Positions 42,036 to 50,929 of a stretch of 64,000 bases of DNA are shown here, piece by piece. The position numbers and the translations under genes were made by a program. Every line of letters starts with the position of its first letter. Position 1 is the stretch's first letter. The notes under the pieces were generated by a model. The model was not told the origin of the DNA. It saw only the letters and a list, made by a program, of their open reading frames with translations, and made no database searches. Origin of the DNA: Anaerolineales bacterium UBA2395 (lineage in GTDB: Bacteria; Chloroflexota; Anaerolineae; Anaerolineales; Villigracilaceae); assembly GCA_002343775.1 (NCBI GenBank), contig DDSH01000006.1:9984-73983 (forward strand). The letters are read 5' to 3'.

Positions 42036-43228
42036 AGAGTGATATCAACTTTCAACAGCGTACCTTTGCCTTTTTCACTTTGGATGTCAAAACTTCCATT
42101 CACCAAACGGATTCGCTCCTTGATTCCTAGAATCCCATAGTGACCTGAGGGAATGGCAGACGGGTCAAACCCTTGACCGTCATCCTGTATTGTGAGCGAG
42201 AGGCGTTTATCGTTCATCCTGAGATCGACCTCCACGTTCCGTGCCTGAGCGTGATGCGCGATATTGGTGAGAGATTCAGCCAGAGCGCGGATCAAAGTCT
42301 CTTTGACAGAATCAGGCAGCGGCGGAGTTTGATCCGAGAAGAAGCGGATGGGGATGCCTGTGGCATTCGTGAAGCGGTCAATCTCAAGGCGTAGAGAAGA
42401 GTCCAGATCATCCAAAGAAGGTTGGCGGAGATCATCAATGGCACGGCGGGCATCGGCAAGGGTGAGGCGGGCTTGTTCCATTGCATTGCTGACAATGGAG
42501 CGAGCCTTATCACTGCGGTTATGGGCAAGGTGTGCATCGGTGGCTTCGAGTTGGAGGATGAGACCCGCCAAACCCTGCGAGAGAGTATCGTGCAGTTCAC
42601 GCGCCATGCGTTGACGTTCGTTGGCGATGCTCAGGTCTTCGACCTGTGCGGCATATTCGGCAAGTTGGCGGTTGGTTGATTCAAGTTCACTTGCAAGATT
42701 TTGCGCCTGTTCGCGCGCTTCGGCTTGGCGCTTGTAAAGGATCGTATAAACGAGGGTCAGGAACAGGATCGGAATCACGCCAAGCAACGACCAGCCAGCC
42801 GTGGCAAGTCCGACCAACTGATTTAGACTGAGCATGTTCAATATGAGGAAAAACACGGAAGCCAGTATGGCACGACGAGTCAGACCGAACATCCCGACTG
42901 ATTCGCCGATGAGCGCCATGAAGAGGGTGAACGGCATGGCTTCCAGGGCGGTTAGCCAGCAAATGGCAAATGCAAGTCCGCCTTGCACAAAACTGTATAC
43001 GGGGAATAGTTTTGGAGTTGCGATGATCTTTTCGATCTGCCAATGCAGGTAAACATGAATGGATACGAGGATTGTGGTCAGAAGAAAAGGCAACGGTTGA
43101 TGCAGAGATGAATTCGCCGTCAGCGCCAGAATGTACATGACGAAAACAACCAGCGTCAGGAACCAGGTAAAGAGGCGGTAATCCTGCTCAACTTTTGTAA
43201 GGGGATTGGGTCTTGCATTGACGGGCAT
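42032..43228 (-). CDS. Sensor histidine kinase (NarX/DesK-like, HisKA_3)
   Basis: This 398-residue sensor has six hydrophobic segments (about 28-180) without a large outer domain, a coiled linker, the HisKA_3 dimerisation helix with the phosphoacceptor in RMARELHDTLSQ, and a C-terminal HATPase domain (NIAHHAQARNVEV; DDGQGFD; GHYGILGIKER). This is the DesK/LiaS type, which senses membrane state or membrane-active compounds. I begin at the ATG at 43228; an upstream extension has no membrane or domain character. Overlap with the regulator gene shows they are one unit. Confidence 0.9.
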   Translation of the reverse strand: MPVNARPNPLTKVEQDYRLFTWFLTLVVFVMYILALTANSSLHQPLPFLLTTILVSIHVYLHWQIEKIIATPKLFPVYSFVQGGLAFAICWLTALEAMPFTLFMALIGESVGMFGLTRRAILASVFFLILNMLSLNQLVGLATAGWSLLGVIPILFLTLVYTILYKRQAEAREQAQNLASELESTNRQLAEYAAQVEDLSIANERQRMARELHDTLSQGLAGLILQLEATDAHLAHNRSDKARSIVSNAMEQARLTLADARRAIDDLRQPSLDDLDSSLRLEIDRFTNATGIPIRFFSDQTPPLPDSVKETLIRALAESLTNIAHHAQARNVEVDLRMNDKRLSLTIQDDGQGFDPSAIPSGHYGILGIKERIRLVNGSFDIQSEKGKGTLLKVDITL

Positions 43229-43316
43229 AACTACATTGTAAATGAGGTTTCCCTGCCTTGCCATCGGGCGTAAGGACATTGTACGAAGGTACATGCCCGC
43301 TTTCCCAAAGGCGCAA

Positions 43317-43345
43317 TTGTGAAGGGGTGGGGCAGTTTGTATACT
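43317..43345 (+). promoter_or_regulatory. Possible promoter of the ABC exporter operon
   Basis: TTGTGA (43317-43322) and TATACT (43340-43345) have a 17-nt spacing and precede the ATPase start codon by 48 nt. The kinase gene diverges on the other side. Confidence 0.5.
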
Positions 43346-43393
43346 GGGAGAAAGTCTGGTTCTATCACGATCCATTTTTGCAAGGAGACAGCC

Positions 43394-44332
43394 ATGTCGT
43401 ATGCCATAGAAGTAAAAAATCTCAAGAAATCTTTCGGCAATCTGCAAGCCGTGCAGGATGCATCATTTACAGCAGATGCTGGCGAAGTGTTGAGTTTGCT
43501 CGGTCCGAACGGGGCGGGGAAGTCCACCACGATCTCGATGCTCTCGGGCTTGCTTGCGCCAACGGGAGGTGACGCTTCTATTATGGGACATTCAGTTGTC
43601 AGCGAGCCTGAGTCTGCAAAGAAAAGTCTCGGCGTGGTACCGCAGGATATTGCGCTTTATCCTGACCTTTCGGCACGCGAGAATTTGATTTTTTGGGGCA
43701 AGATGTACGGCTTGCGCGGCGCAACGCTGAAACAACGTGTGGATGAAGTGCTGGAGATCATCGGGTTGGTAGATAGGCAGAAAGATCATGTTGACAAGTT
43801 TTCGGGCGGTATGAAGCGGCGTGTCAACATCGGCGCTGCATTGCTGCACAAGCCTGATGTCATCATCATGGATGAACCGACCGTGGGGATTGATCCACAG
43901 AGCCGCCGTCATATTTTGGATAATGTCAAAGCGTTGAATCGGCAGGGCATGACCGTGCTGTACACCACGCACTACATGGAGGAAGCCGCCGAACTCTCCG
44001 ATCACATCGCCATCATGGACAAAGGCAGGATCATTGCCTATGGTACGCATGATGAATTGATCAAGTTGGTTGGCAGAGAAACGCGTATTGACATCACGAT
44101 CAATGCCGAGGGCGGAAGAGTGCTTGAAGCGTGGCGATCCACTGAAGGCGTGGCGCGAATCGATGCGTTGGATGGGACGTTGACGGCGCTTGTAGATGAT
44201 TCCAACCGCGTCCTGCCTCGTTTGTTCGATGCGGCATCGAAGGTCGGTGTGCGCATCACGTCTGTGGATATTCAGGAGCCAAACCTTGAGACGGTGTTCT
44301 TGCATCTGACGGGAAGAGCGCTGAGAGACTGA
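43394..44332 (+). CDS. ABC-2 exporter ATPase subunit
   Basis: This 312-residue ATP-binding subunit of a drug, lipid or antibiotic exporter has Walker A GPNGAGKST near 38, signature FSGGMKRRVN, Walker B VIIMDEPTVGID and the C-terminal extension typical of DrrA/CcmA-like subunits. CAAGGAGACA precedes the ATG at 43394. Two ABC-2 permease genes follow, and a LiaRS/DesKR-like two-component system is divergent, which suggests induction by a membrane-active compound. The substrate is unknown. Confidence 0.92.
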   Translation: MSYAIEVKNLKKSFGNLQAVQDASFTADAGEVLSLLGPNGAGKSTTISMLSGLLAPTGGDASIMGHSVVSEPESAKKSLGVVPQDIALYPDLSARENLIFWGKMYGLRGATLKQRVDEVLEIIGLVDRQKDHVDKFSGGMKRRVNIGAALLHKPDVIIMDEPTVGIDPQSRRHILDNVKALNRQGMTVLYTTHYMEEAAELSDHIAIMDKGRIIAYGTHDELIKLVGRETRIDITINAEGGRVLEAWRSTEGVARIDALDGTLTALVDDSNRVLPRLFDAASKVGVRITSVDIQEPNLETVFLHLTGRALRD

Positions 44333-44386
44333 CCGCGGACGATAGACGATGGACCATGGTCTATGGTCGATTGTCCATCGTCAGGA
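44331..44386 (+). repeat. Eight-unit heptad repeat, near twin of the 1056 element
   Basis: Four GACNNNN units (44331, 44338, 44345, 44352) are followed by four GTCNNNN units (44359, 44366, 44373, 44380), 56 nt in all. GACGATGGAC (44345-44354) pairs with GTCCATCGTC (44373-44382). The last unit GTCAGGA is the Shine-Dalgarno sequence, 6 nt before the ATG, exactly as at 1105-1111. The element overlaps the stop codon of the ATPase gene. Confidence 0.82.
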
Positions 44387-44392
44387 GTAAAA

Positions 44393-45661
44393 ATGAAAAT
44401 TCTTGACATAGCCCTAAAAGACCTCATCCGCTCTACGCGCAGTCTGTTCCTGATCGGGATGGCGTTTGCCGCGCCATTGTTGATCACCGCGCTGATTTAT
44501 TTCTCCTTTGGCAGTATCGCCAGCGGAAATGTGGATATGCCGACGATCAATGTCGGTGTGGTCAATCTGGATGTATTGCCCGCAAACTCGCTGCTGGAAG
44601 CACCGCTGGGAGAAAGTATCCGCAGCATGTTCTTCGATGAGAGTGTCCAATCGTGGATTCATGCCAGCGATTATCCTGATGAAGCCTCGGCGCGGGGTGC
44701 CGTGAACGCACAGGAGATCGGCGTAGCGGTCATCATCCCTGCCTCATTTACCGAAGACTATCTGGCAGGTAATAAGGATACAGTCATCACCATCTTGCAA
44801 GACCCAACCTTGTCCATCGGTCCGACGGTGGTGAGGGATATGGTCACTTCGTTGCTGGATGGTGTGGCAGGTGGCGGGGTGGCATTCAAGGTATTGACCG
44901 AACGCAGTGAAGCCAATGGGCAAGCACTTGACCCTGCGACCATCCCAACATTTTTTGAAACCTACTCAACCTGGTATGCCAACTTCCAACGCGCGATGTT
45001 CCACTCACCTGACAAAGCCGCACTGGTCGTCAAGTCACCTGCGGAGAAGGGCGATACGGGGAACAATGTCCAAAGCATGATGGGGATGATCATGTCGGGA
45101 CAGTTGATCTTCTTCTCGTTCTTTACAGGCGCGTATGCGATGATGTCCATTTTGCAGGAATCAGAGGAAGGGACACTGGCGCGCCTATTCACCACACCGA
45201 CAAACCGCACAACAATATTGACAGGGAAATTTCTGGCAGTTTTATTCACGGTGATCGTTCAAGGTGCGGTGTTGCTGACTGCGGGACGTTACCTCTTCAA
45301 CATTCGCTGGGGTGAAACGGGATCGTTTCTGCTCAGTTTCATGGGGCAGATGTTCGCCTCGGTGGGATTGGCTACTTTGCTTGTGTCGTTCATAAAATCC
45401 AGCAAGCAGGCAGGCTTCGTTTTCGGCGGCGCGTTGACCACGCTGGGCATGATCAGCGGGCTGTTCACAGCCAACATTCAAATCGCCGCATTCGACCTGA
45501 TGGGCAACTTCACACCGCAAGGCTGGGTGCTCAAAGCGTGGAAACTTTCGCTGGCAGGTCAACCTGCGAGTGAGTTGGTCGTCCCGTTCCTTGTGTTGAC
45601 AACGATGGGCATTGTCATGTTTGCTGTTGGCGCAATGTTGTTCAGGAGACGGTTTGCTTAG
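44393..45661 (+). CDS. ABC-2 type permease, subunit 1
   Basis: This 422-residue membrane subunit has one N-terminal segment (LFLIGMAFAAPLLITALIYF), a large outer domain (about 45-235) and five more segments in the second half, the standard ABC-2/YhgE-like plan. I use the ATG at 44393; an earlier in-frame ATG at 44363 lies inside the heptad repeat. It pairs with the next permease as a heterodimer driven by the upstream ATPase. The SFFTGAYAMMSILQESEEGTLARL stretch near 240 is the family's conserved coupling region. Confidence 0.9.
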   Translation: MKILDIALKDLIRSTRSLFLIGMAFAAPLLITALIYFSFGSIASGNVDMPTINVGVVNLDVLPANSLLEAPLGESIRSMFFDESVQSWIHASDYPDEASARGAVNAQEIGVAVIIPASFTEDYLAGNKDTVITILQDPTLSIGPTVVRDMVTSLLDGVAGGGVAFKVLTERSEANGQALDPATIPTFFETYSTWYANFQRAMFHSPDKAALVVKSPAEKGDTGNNVQSMMGMIMSGQLIFFSFFTGAYAMMSILQESEEGTLARLFTTPTNRTTILTGKFLAVLFTVIVQGAVLLTAGRYLFNIRWGETGSFLLSFMGQMFASVGLATLLVSFIKSSKQAGFVFGGALTTLGMISGLFTANIQIAAFDLMGNFTPQGWVLKAWKLSLAGQPASELVVPFLVLTTMGIVMFAVGAMLFRRRFA

Positions 45662-45664
45662 AAC

Positions 45665-45731
45665 GTAGGGGCGAGGTCCCCTCGTCCTATATTTGAGAAT
45701 GACTCATGGGTGGGGAGACCCCCGCCCCTAC
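45665..45731 (+). repeat. GC-rich palindromic repeat between the permease genes
   Basis: GTAGGGGCG (45665-45673) is the exact reverse complement of CGCCCCTAC (45723-45731). Inside, GGTCCCC faces GGGGAGACC. It begins 3 nt after the upstream stop codon and ends just before the AGAAGGAA ribosome binding site of the next gene. Confidence 0.65.
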
Positions 45732-45746
45732 GAGAAGGAATTCATT

Positions 45747-46961
45747 ATGAGAATTATTGATCTCGCCCTCAAAGACCTTTCACAAGTTTTCCGAGACAAA
45801 CGGTCGCTGTTGTTCCTCGTTGCCATGCCGATCGCGTTCACATTCTTTATGGGCTTTGCCTACAAAAGCGGCAGCGACAATGACGCATCCAAAGACACCC
45901 GCATCCCTTTGGGGTGGGTAAACAACGATGGGAATGGATATGTGTCGACACAATTATTCGAGATGCTCTCGAACTCTGACTCGGTCAGGCTCGTTGAGTT
46001 GACCTCCGATACTGTGGATGAGTCCATTCGCACGGGCGAAGTGGCTGGGGCGTTGATCGTGCCCACCGGGTACAACAAGCAAGTATCGGCGGGGAATGAA
46101 GCGCCATTGACTCTCGTCACCGACACCAACTCCACGAACGGGCAATCCCTTTATCAAATCCTGCGGACATCTGTCACAAAATTGATGAGCGCAGTGGAGA
46201 TCACACACCTGAGCGCGGAGACAATTGGCAAACCGAACGACGCTTCGGAACTTAACGAGGCGTTTGCTTCAGCCTCCCAAGCCTGGTCCCAAGCGGACAG
46301 CGCGTCGCTGGTCAAGGTAGAGATGGTGGTGGAAAGCGCGCCCGCCGAAAATTGGTATGGCGACAATCCATACAATCAGGCGTCACCTGGAATTTTGGTG
46401 CAGTTTGCCATCATGGGGCTGGTGTCTTCGGGGCAGATCCTGGTGCAGGAACGCAAGACGCGCACGCTCCAACGGCTGATGTCCACGACGATGCGCTCGT
46501 GGGAGATCGTCGCGGGACATATGCTGGCGATGTTCGGAATCGTTTTTACCCAGATCGCGCTGTTGGTGGTGTTCGGTCAACTGGCGTTGGGTGTGAATTA
46601 TATGAACGCACCGCTCGGCACGTTACTCGTCTCAGTAGCATTGAGTTTGTGGATTGCGGCAATGGGCTTGCTGATCGGTACAGTGGTAAAAGACGACTCG
46701 CAGGTAATTTTGTTCGCACTGATGGCAATGTTCATCTTCTCCGCATTGGGTGGCACGTGGTTTCCATTGGAAGTTGCCAGCGGCACCTTCGCGGCGATTG
46801 GCAAAGTCATGCCGTCTGCTTGGGCGATGACGGGGTATCAAAATATCCTGATGCGCGGGCTGGGATTGGAGTCCGCATGGATGCCGACGGGAATCCTGTT
46901 GGCGTATGCATTCGTGTTCTTTGCACTTGCGATCTGGCGCTTCAATAAAATGGACGTGTAG
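45747..46961 (+). CDS. ABC-2 type permease, subunit 2
   Basis: This 404-residue permease has the same layout as its neighbour: membrane segment 1 (RSLLFLVAMPIAFTFFMGFAY), an outer domain (about 40-215) and a cluster of five segments. AGLVSSGQILVQERKTRTLQRLMSTTMR-like coupling sequence lies near 220-245. The ATG at 45747 follows AGAAGGAA. With 44393 and 43394 it forms a three-gene exporter operon. Confidence 0.9.
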   Translation: MRIIDLALKDLSQVFRDKRSLLFLVAMPIAFTFFMGFAYKSGSDNDASKDTRIPLGWVNNDGNGYVSTQLFEMLSNSDSVRLVELTSDTVDESIRTGEVAGALIVPTGYNKQVSAGNEAPLTLVTDTNSTNGQSLYQILRTSVTKLMSAVEITHLSAETIGKPNDASELNEAFASASQAWSQADSASLVKVEMVVESAPAENWYGDNPYNQASPGILVQFAIMGLVSSGQILVQERKTRTLQRLMSTTMRSWEIVAGHMLAMFGIVFTQIALLVVFGQLALGVNYMNAPLGTLLVSVALSLWIAAMGLLIGTVVKDDSQVILFALMAMFIFSALGGTWFPLEVASGTFAAIGKVMPSAWAMTGYQNILMRGLGLESAWMPTGILLAYAFVFFALAIWRFNKMDV

Positions 46962-47064
46962 ACTCTTGCTATGATGTAACGCGTTATCTCCATGTTGCAT
47001 CTTGCCGAAGGCACAAAGGTTCGTTTTGTTGGAGCATTGCCCAGTCCTTTTTATTTCCAGTCTT

Positions 47065-47339
47065 CTACCCAAATACCACAAAATCCAGAGGCTCCAACTG
47101 GAGACTGTTCTTTGGTGAAACGTGATTCCGCCCGTGCAGCCTTTTGAGGCTGGTGATGGAATATTGCTCGATCACACGAGAGGAGATCGTCTGCGGGGTT
47201 TCGGAGAAGTTGGCAAAGATCACAGCGCGTTTCCCACCATGAGTGCGGGTGAAGCCAAGAACATGTTCATTATAATAGTCTCCAACTCGCCGCCTGCGAA
47301 AACTTCATGCGTTTTCCGCAATTCGATCATGACTTCTTT
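47065..47339 (-). pseudogene. Remnant of an amylosucrase C-terminus (GH13), frameshifted
   Basis: The 365-nt gap between the exporter and the ROK gene is not empty. On the minus strand one frame reads MIELRKTHEVFAGGEL (from 47330). Then, shifted near 47280, another reads DYYNEHVLGFTRTHGGKRA, followed by VIFANFSETPQTISS and ending LQLEPLDFVVFG and a stop at 47065. This matches the end of amylosucrases (GGxL, then NFSExPQT, then LxLxPxxVxxL). The main catalytic part is gone. The 5' edge overlaps the end of the ROK gene. Amylosucrase releases fructose, which a fructokinase would use, so the pair was probably functional once. Confidence 0.72.
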
Positions 47340-48241
47340 TGCAATGTTTGTTCAGCAAGTGCGATTGCGCCCAACATACCAGAGCGATTTCCCAAGCCGG
47401 GATTGACGATATAGGATTCGATATTTTCAAGGATGGCGGGAGATTGAATGTACCCATTGATAAGTTCACGCGTCCGTTTTTGGACCTTGGGCAGGAGATG
47501 CCCCAGTGAGCCAACCCCGCCGCCGATGATGATGCGCTGCGGCGAAAGGGTCATGGTATATGACATGAGCGCCTGCGCAATGTATTCGGCTTCCAGATCC
47601 CAAGCCATGTGATCCTGGGTTAACAATGAGCCGCGCATACCCCAACGTTTTTCAATGGCAACACCTGAAGCCAACCCCTCAAAACAATCGCCATGAAATG
47701 GACAAACTCCTTCGAATGGGTCTTTTTCAAGATCATGCTTTATGAGAATATGCCCCATTTCAGGGTGGATCAACCCGTGTAAAAGATTTCCCTCCACATA
47801 GGCACCGCCGCCAATGCCGGTGCCTATGGTGAGATAGATGAAGGTTTGCAATCCCTGTGCCTTGCCCCAACGCCATTCACCCAACGCTGCACCATTCACA
47901 TCGGTATCGAAAGCAATGGGGATGTCAAACTCTTTGCGCAGTATGCCGACCACATCTGCATTTGTCCAGCCGGGTTTGGGGGTGGGCAAAATATGACCAT
48001 AGGTCGGCGAAGCCGGGGCTGGGTCGAGCGGACCGAAGCAGGCAAAGCCAATGGCAGAGAGATCGCCCGTTTTCTCCTCCTGCTGTTTAAAGAATTCTAC
48101 GACCTGTCGTAAGGTCTCTGCCGGAGTGGTCGTTTCAAAACGAGATTCAGCGCGGATGCTATTAGGTCCGCTGCCTACAGCACATATGAACTTCGTACCA
48201 CCGCCTTCAATGGCGCCGTAAAGAGGGAGATTGTTTTTCAC
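47327..48241 (-). CDS. ROK-family sugar kinase, fructokinase-like
   Basis: This 304-residue ROK kinase phosphorylates a hexose. GAIEGGGTKFICAVGSG (9-25) is the ATP phosphate loop, DTDVNGAALGEWRWG holds the catalytic Asp, and the zinc site is HPEMGHILI with the C-x-H/C pattern of VCPFHGDCFEG. The EGGGTKF start and the length are those of Bacillus-type fructokinases. The start codon is GTG at 48241 with AAAGGTG upstream. It lies head-on to the exporter operon and next to an amylosucrase remnant, consistent with fructose as substrate. Confidence 0.87.
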   Translation of the reverse strand: MKNNLPLYGAIEGGGTKFICAVGSGPNSIRAESRFETTTPAETLRQVVEFFKQQEEKTGDLSAIGFACFGPLDPAPASPTYGHILPTPKPGWTNADVVGILRKEFDIPIAFDTDVNGAALGEWRWGKAQGLQTFIYLTIGTGIGGGAYVEGNLLHGLIHPEMGHILIKHDLEKDPFEGVCPFHGDCFEGLASGVAIEKRWGMRGSLLTQDHMAWDLEAEYIAQALMSYTMTLSPQRIIIGGGVGSLGHLLPKVQKRTRELINGYIQSPAILENIESYIVNPGLGNRSGMLGAIALAEQTLQKKS

Positions 48242-48382
48242 TGTGTCACCTTTTTGGATGGGCGTTTTTGTTTTTTTTGGTCTACCCTCTCCAAATTATA
48301 TACATACATAGAACCCATGTGAACCTTGCTGTACTCAACAAAACATTCCAACTGATCACTTTCATTTGAGGGATAAATCCAT

Positions 48383-49038
48383 TCAGGGCTGGTAAACTCT
48401 CGTCTCCGGCTTGAAGGCTGCCCATGAGAACCAAAAGTGATTGATGGAAACGATGGGTGCTAAAAGCGTCCCGTTGTGCCGAAATCCAAGACCTGCCCAT
48501 CGAAGGTGCGCTTGAAAGCAATAGCCGTATTGCATAACGGACAGAATGAGACCATCATAGGTTCGCCGCCAACCGTGTCATTCACGATCTCGTGCCATAT
48601 CAAAATTTGGATGGGATAGGCTTTCGCTTCGTCATTGACTTGGACGAAGACCACAGGTTCGCGATCCTCGAGCCATTCATCCGCTTCATTCGTGGACTGG
48701 AACTTGGGTATATCTATCGAGGGAATCCCATCTTTGGGCGGACCTCCCGAAAGGATCTCAGAATACGGCACGGAATGTTTGCTGAAGTCGGTGGTGAATT
48801 CGCGTTCGGCGTCGGGCGGCGGAAGTTCGCTTGAATCAGAACGGAACGGCTGCGGCTCAACTCCTGGCTCCCATTCCGGGGTGGATGGGCGCGAGTCAGA
48901 ATGTGGTTTCGGCGCTTGGGAATCAATATCCTCCCCCAATGGAGTCGTTATGGATGTAGTATCCATCTTCGGTTGAGTAGTTGAAGCGCAGGCTGCAAGT
49001 AAGAATCCAAGAATCAGAATCCAATACAATTTCCTCAT
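48383..49038 (-). pseudogene. DUF3179 lipoprotein gene with internal deletion
   Basis: The first part (49038 to about 48461) encodes a lipoprotein signal (LAACAS), a proline/serine-rich linker and the DUF3179 start (AKAYPIQILIWHEIVND, then SFCPLCNTAIAF and FGTTGR). The family should continue for over 100 residues, but a stop follows at once. From 48460 another frame gives LLAPIVSINHFWFSWAAF and ends at 48383, which is the usual DUF3179 C-terminus. So the middle has been deleted and the frame changed. A good ribosome binding site (AAAGGAG) remains, so a truncated lipoprotein may still be made. Confidence 0.75.
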
Positions 49039-49143
49039 GGTAACTCCTTTATCTGTTGGAAGGAAATCAATATTGAGTTCTTACAAAACGTAAGAGTTTC
49101 CTTATCTTGTGTTTCACATACGTGAAGGGGCAGACTCAATTAC

Positions 49144-49202
49144 ATGACAATACAGATCGGTGGATATTAAGCAGGACAAGCCAGGTGAGGCGTACGTCTT
49201 GC
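49144..49202 (+). pseudogene. Glutaredoxin gene remnant
   Basis: The 44 nt at 49159-49202 match 57552-57595 of the glutaredoxin-thioredoxin reductase gene at 39 of 44 positions and in the same reading sense (VDIKQDKPGEAYVL). A few bases before it resemble the beginning of that gene, as if the segment between had been deleted. The remaining 49039-49308 gap shows no gene. Confidence 0.55.
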
Positions 49203-49308
49203 CGAAGAGACTCAATACCGCCTCTTCGGTTCTGACTTGAGCGAGTATCCCACTGCGCAGCCCGCCTTGCAAGGCAGGGATGTCTTTTTGAGAGCCGGGC
49301 TGGTTAAA

Positions 49309-50907
49309 TTATTTTTGCATGTGCAGCCAAAGATAGGAGTGCGGCTGAACCTTCATTTCCCTTGATAACAAAAGTGCAGTGCCTGTCAACAGGTCGAGAC
49401 ATTCCTTTTGATATTCCGCTGGCAGGCGAATGACCTGTTCGGATGAACTTAAGTTGTTGATGATCAACATCGTGTCATCTTCGTAATGGCGGATATACAC
49501 CGCAACTGCCGGGTTGTCTGCTTCCACCCACTCCATGCCGCTGCTGGCAAATGCGGCATGGCGCTTGCGGACGGCGATCATGCGCCTGGTGGTATTGAAC
49601 AGCGAACCTGGGTCGTTGATCTGTGCAGCAACGTTGACCAGCTTGAAACCCAATTTTCCCGTGACCGGTTTTGAATATGGTTTGCCCTCGGAGAACCCGG
49701 CATTTGCCGAATCTTCCCATTGCATTGGTGTGCGGACTCCGTTGCGGTCGCGCAGGTGGATGTTGTCGCCCATGCCGATCTCATCGCCGTAATAGACGAT
49801 CGGCGTGCCGGGCAGTGTGAACAGGAGCGAACTCGCCAGTTCGATCTTGCGGCGGTCGAAATCCAACAACGGCGCGAGGCGGCGGCGGATACCAAGATTT
49901 AGTTTCATACGCGGCTCGGGTGCGTAATTCGCCCACATCCACTGACGTTCCTCCGGGGTGACCATTTCCAGGGTCAGTTCGTCATGGTTGCGCAGGAAGG
50001 TACACCACTGACAATTCTCCGGGATGGGTGGGGTGCGGCGCATGATGTTTTCCATATCCTCATAGCGTTCTTTTTTGATCGCCATGAAGATACGCGGCAT
50101 GATCGGGAAATGAAATCCCATGTGGAATTCGTCGCCGTCGCCGAAATAGCGCCGCACATCTTCGGGATATTGATTCGCCTCACAAAGCAGAATCCGCCCC
50201 GGATAATGCTCCTCCATGAAGGCACGCAAACGTTTGAGATAGGCGTGTGTTTCAGGAAGATTTTCGCAGTTGGTGCCTTCGCGCTCGAACAGATATGGCA
50301 CCGCATCTGCGCGGAAGCCGTCGATGCCGAGCTCGAGCCAGAAGCGTGCCACGTTGAACATTTCCTCCTGCACACGCGGATTATCGTAGTTCAGATCCGG
50401 CTGGCTGGAATAGAAACGATGCCAGAAGTATTGTCCCGCCTTTTCGTCCCAGGTCCAGTTGGAAGATTCGGTATCCACAAAAATGATGCGCGCCTCTTTA
50501 TATTTTTCGTCCGTATCGCTCCAGACGTAATAATCGCGGTAGGGTGAATTCCTATCCACGCGGGCGGCTTGGAACCAGGGATGCTCGTCAGAAGTGTGAT
50601 TCAGCACCAGGTCCATGATGATGCGGATTTCACGCGCATGAGCCGCTTCGATCAACCCTTTCAGGTCATCCAGCGAGCCGTAGACTGGATCCACGTTGTA
50701 GTAATCCGCAATATCGTACCCGTCATCCCTTAGCGGCGAGGGATAGATCGGCATGATCCAGATGCAATCTACACCGAGGGTTTGCAGATAATCGAGTTTT
50801 TGGGTCAGTCCGCGCAGGTCGCCATTGCCGTCTCCATTGCTGTCTTTGAACGCGCGCACAGAGATTTCGTAAAAAACGGCGTTCTTATACCAAAGTGCTT
50901 TATCCAT
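49309..50907 (-). CDS. treS: Trehalose synthase / maltose glucosyltransferase (GH13)
   Basis: This 532-residue GH13 enzyme has the trehalose synthase opening KNAVFYEISVRAFKDSNGDGNGD. Catalytic residues are the Asp in GFRADAVPY, the Glu in LLCEANQYP and the Asp in LRNHDE. The reaction is interconversion of maltose and trehalose. YYGDEIGMGDNIHLRDRNGVRTPMQW is also characteristic of TreS and related alpha-glucosidases. AAGGAACG precedes the ATG. As the last gene of a LacI-controlled ABC sugar operon it suggests that the imported sugar is an alpha-glucoside. An alpha-glucosidase role cannot be ruled out. Confidence 0.82.
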   Translation of the reverse strand: MDKALWYKNAVFYEISVRAFKDSNGDGNGDLRGLTQKLDYLQTLGVDCIWIMPIYPSPLRDDGYDIADYYNVDPVYGSLDDLKGLIEAAHAREIRIIMDLVLNHTSDEHPWFQAARVDRNSPYRDYYVWSDTDEKYKEARIIFVDTESSNWTWDEKAGQYFWHRFYSSQPDLNYDNPRVQEEMFNVARFWLELGIDGFRADAVPYLFEREGTNCENLPETHAYLKRLRAFMEEHYPGRILLCEANQYPEDVRRYFGDGDEFHMGFHFPIMPRIFMAIKKERYEDMENIMRRTPPIPENCQWCTFLRNHDELTLEMVTPEERQWMWANYAPEPRMKLNLGIRRRLAPLLDFDRRKIELASSLLFTLPGTPIVYYGDEIGMGDNIHLRDRNGVRTPMQWEDSANAGFSEGKPYSKPVTGKLGFKLVNVAAQINDPGSLFNTTRRMIAVRKRHAAFASSGMEWVEADNPAVAVYIRHYEDDTMLIINNLSSSEQVIRLPAEYQKECLDLLTGTALLLSREMKVQPHSYLWLHMQK

Positions 50908-50929
50908 CGTTCCTTATTTTTTCCTTTTT

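Noticed and set aside
44363..44392. Earlier ATG start for the first ABC-2 permease
   Set aside because: It lies inside the heptad repeat, would destroy the repeat-supplied GTCAGGA ribosome binding site, and adds residues unlike the family start.
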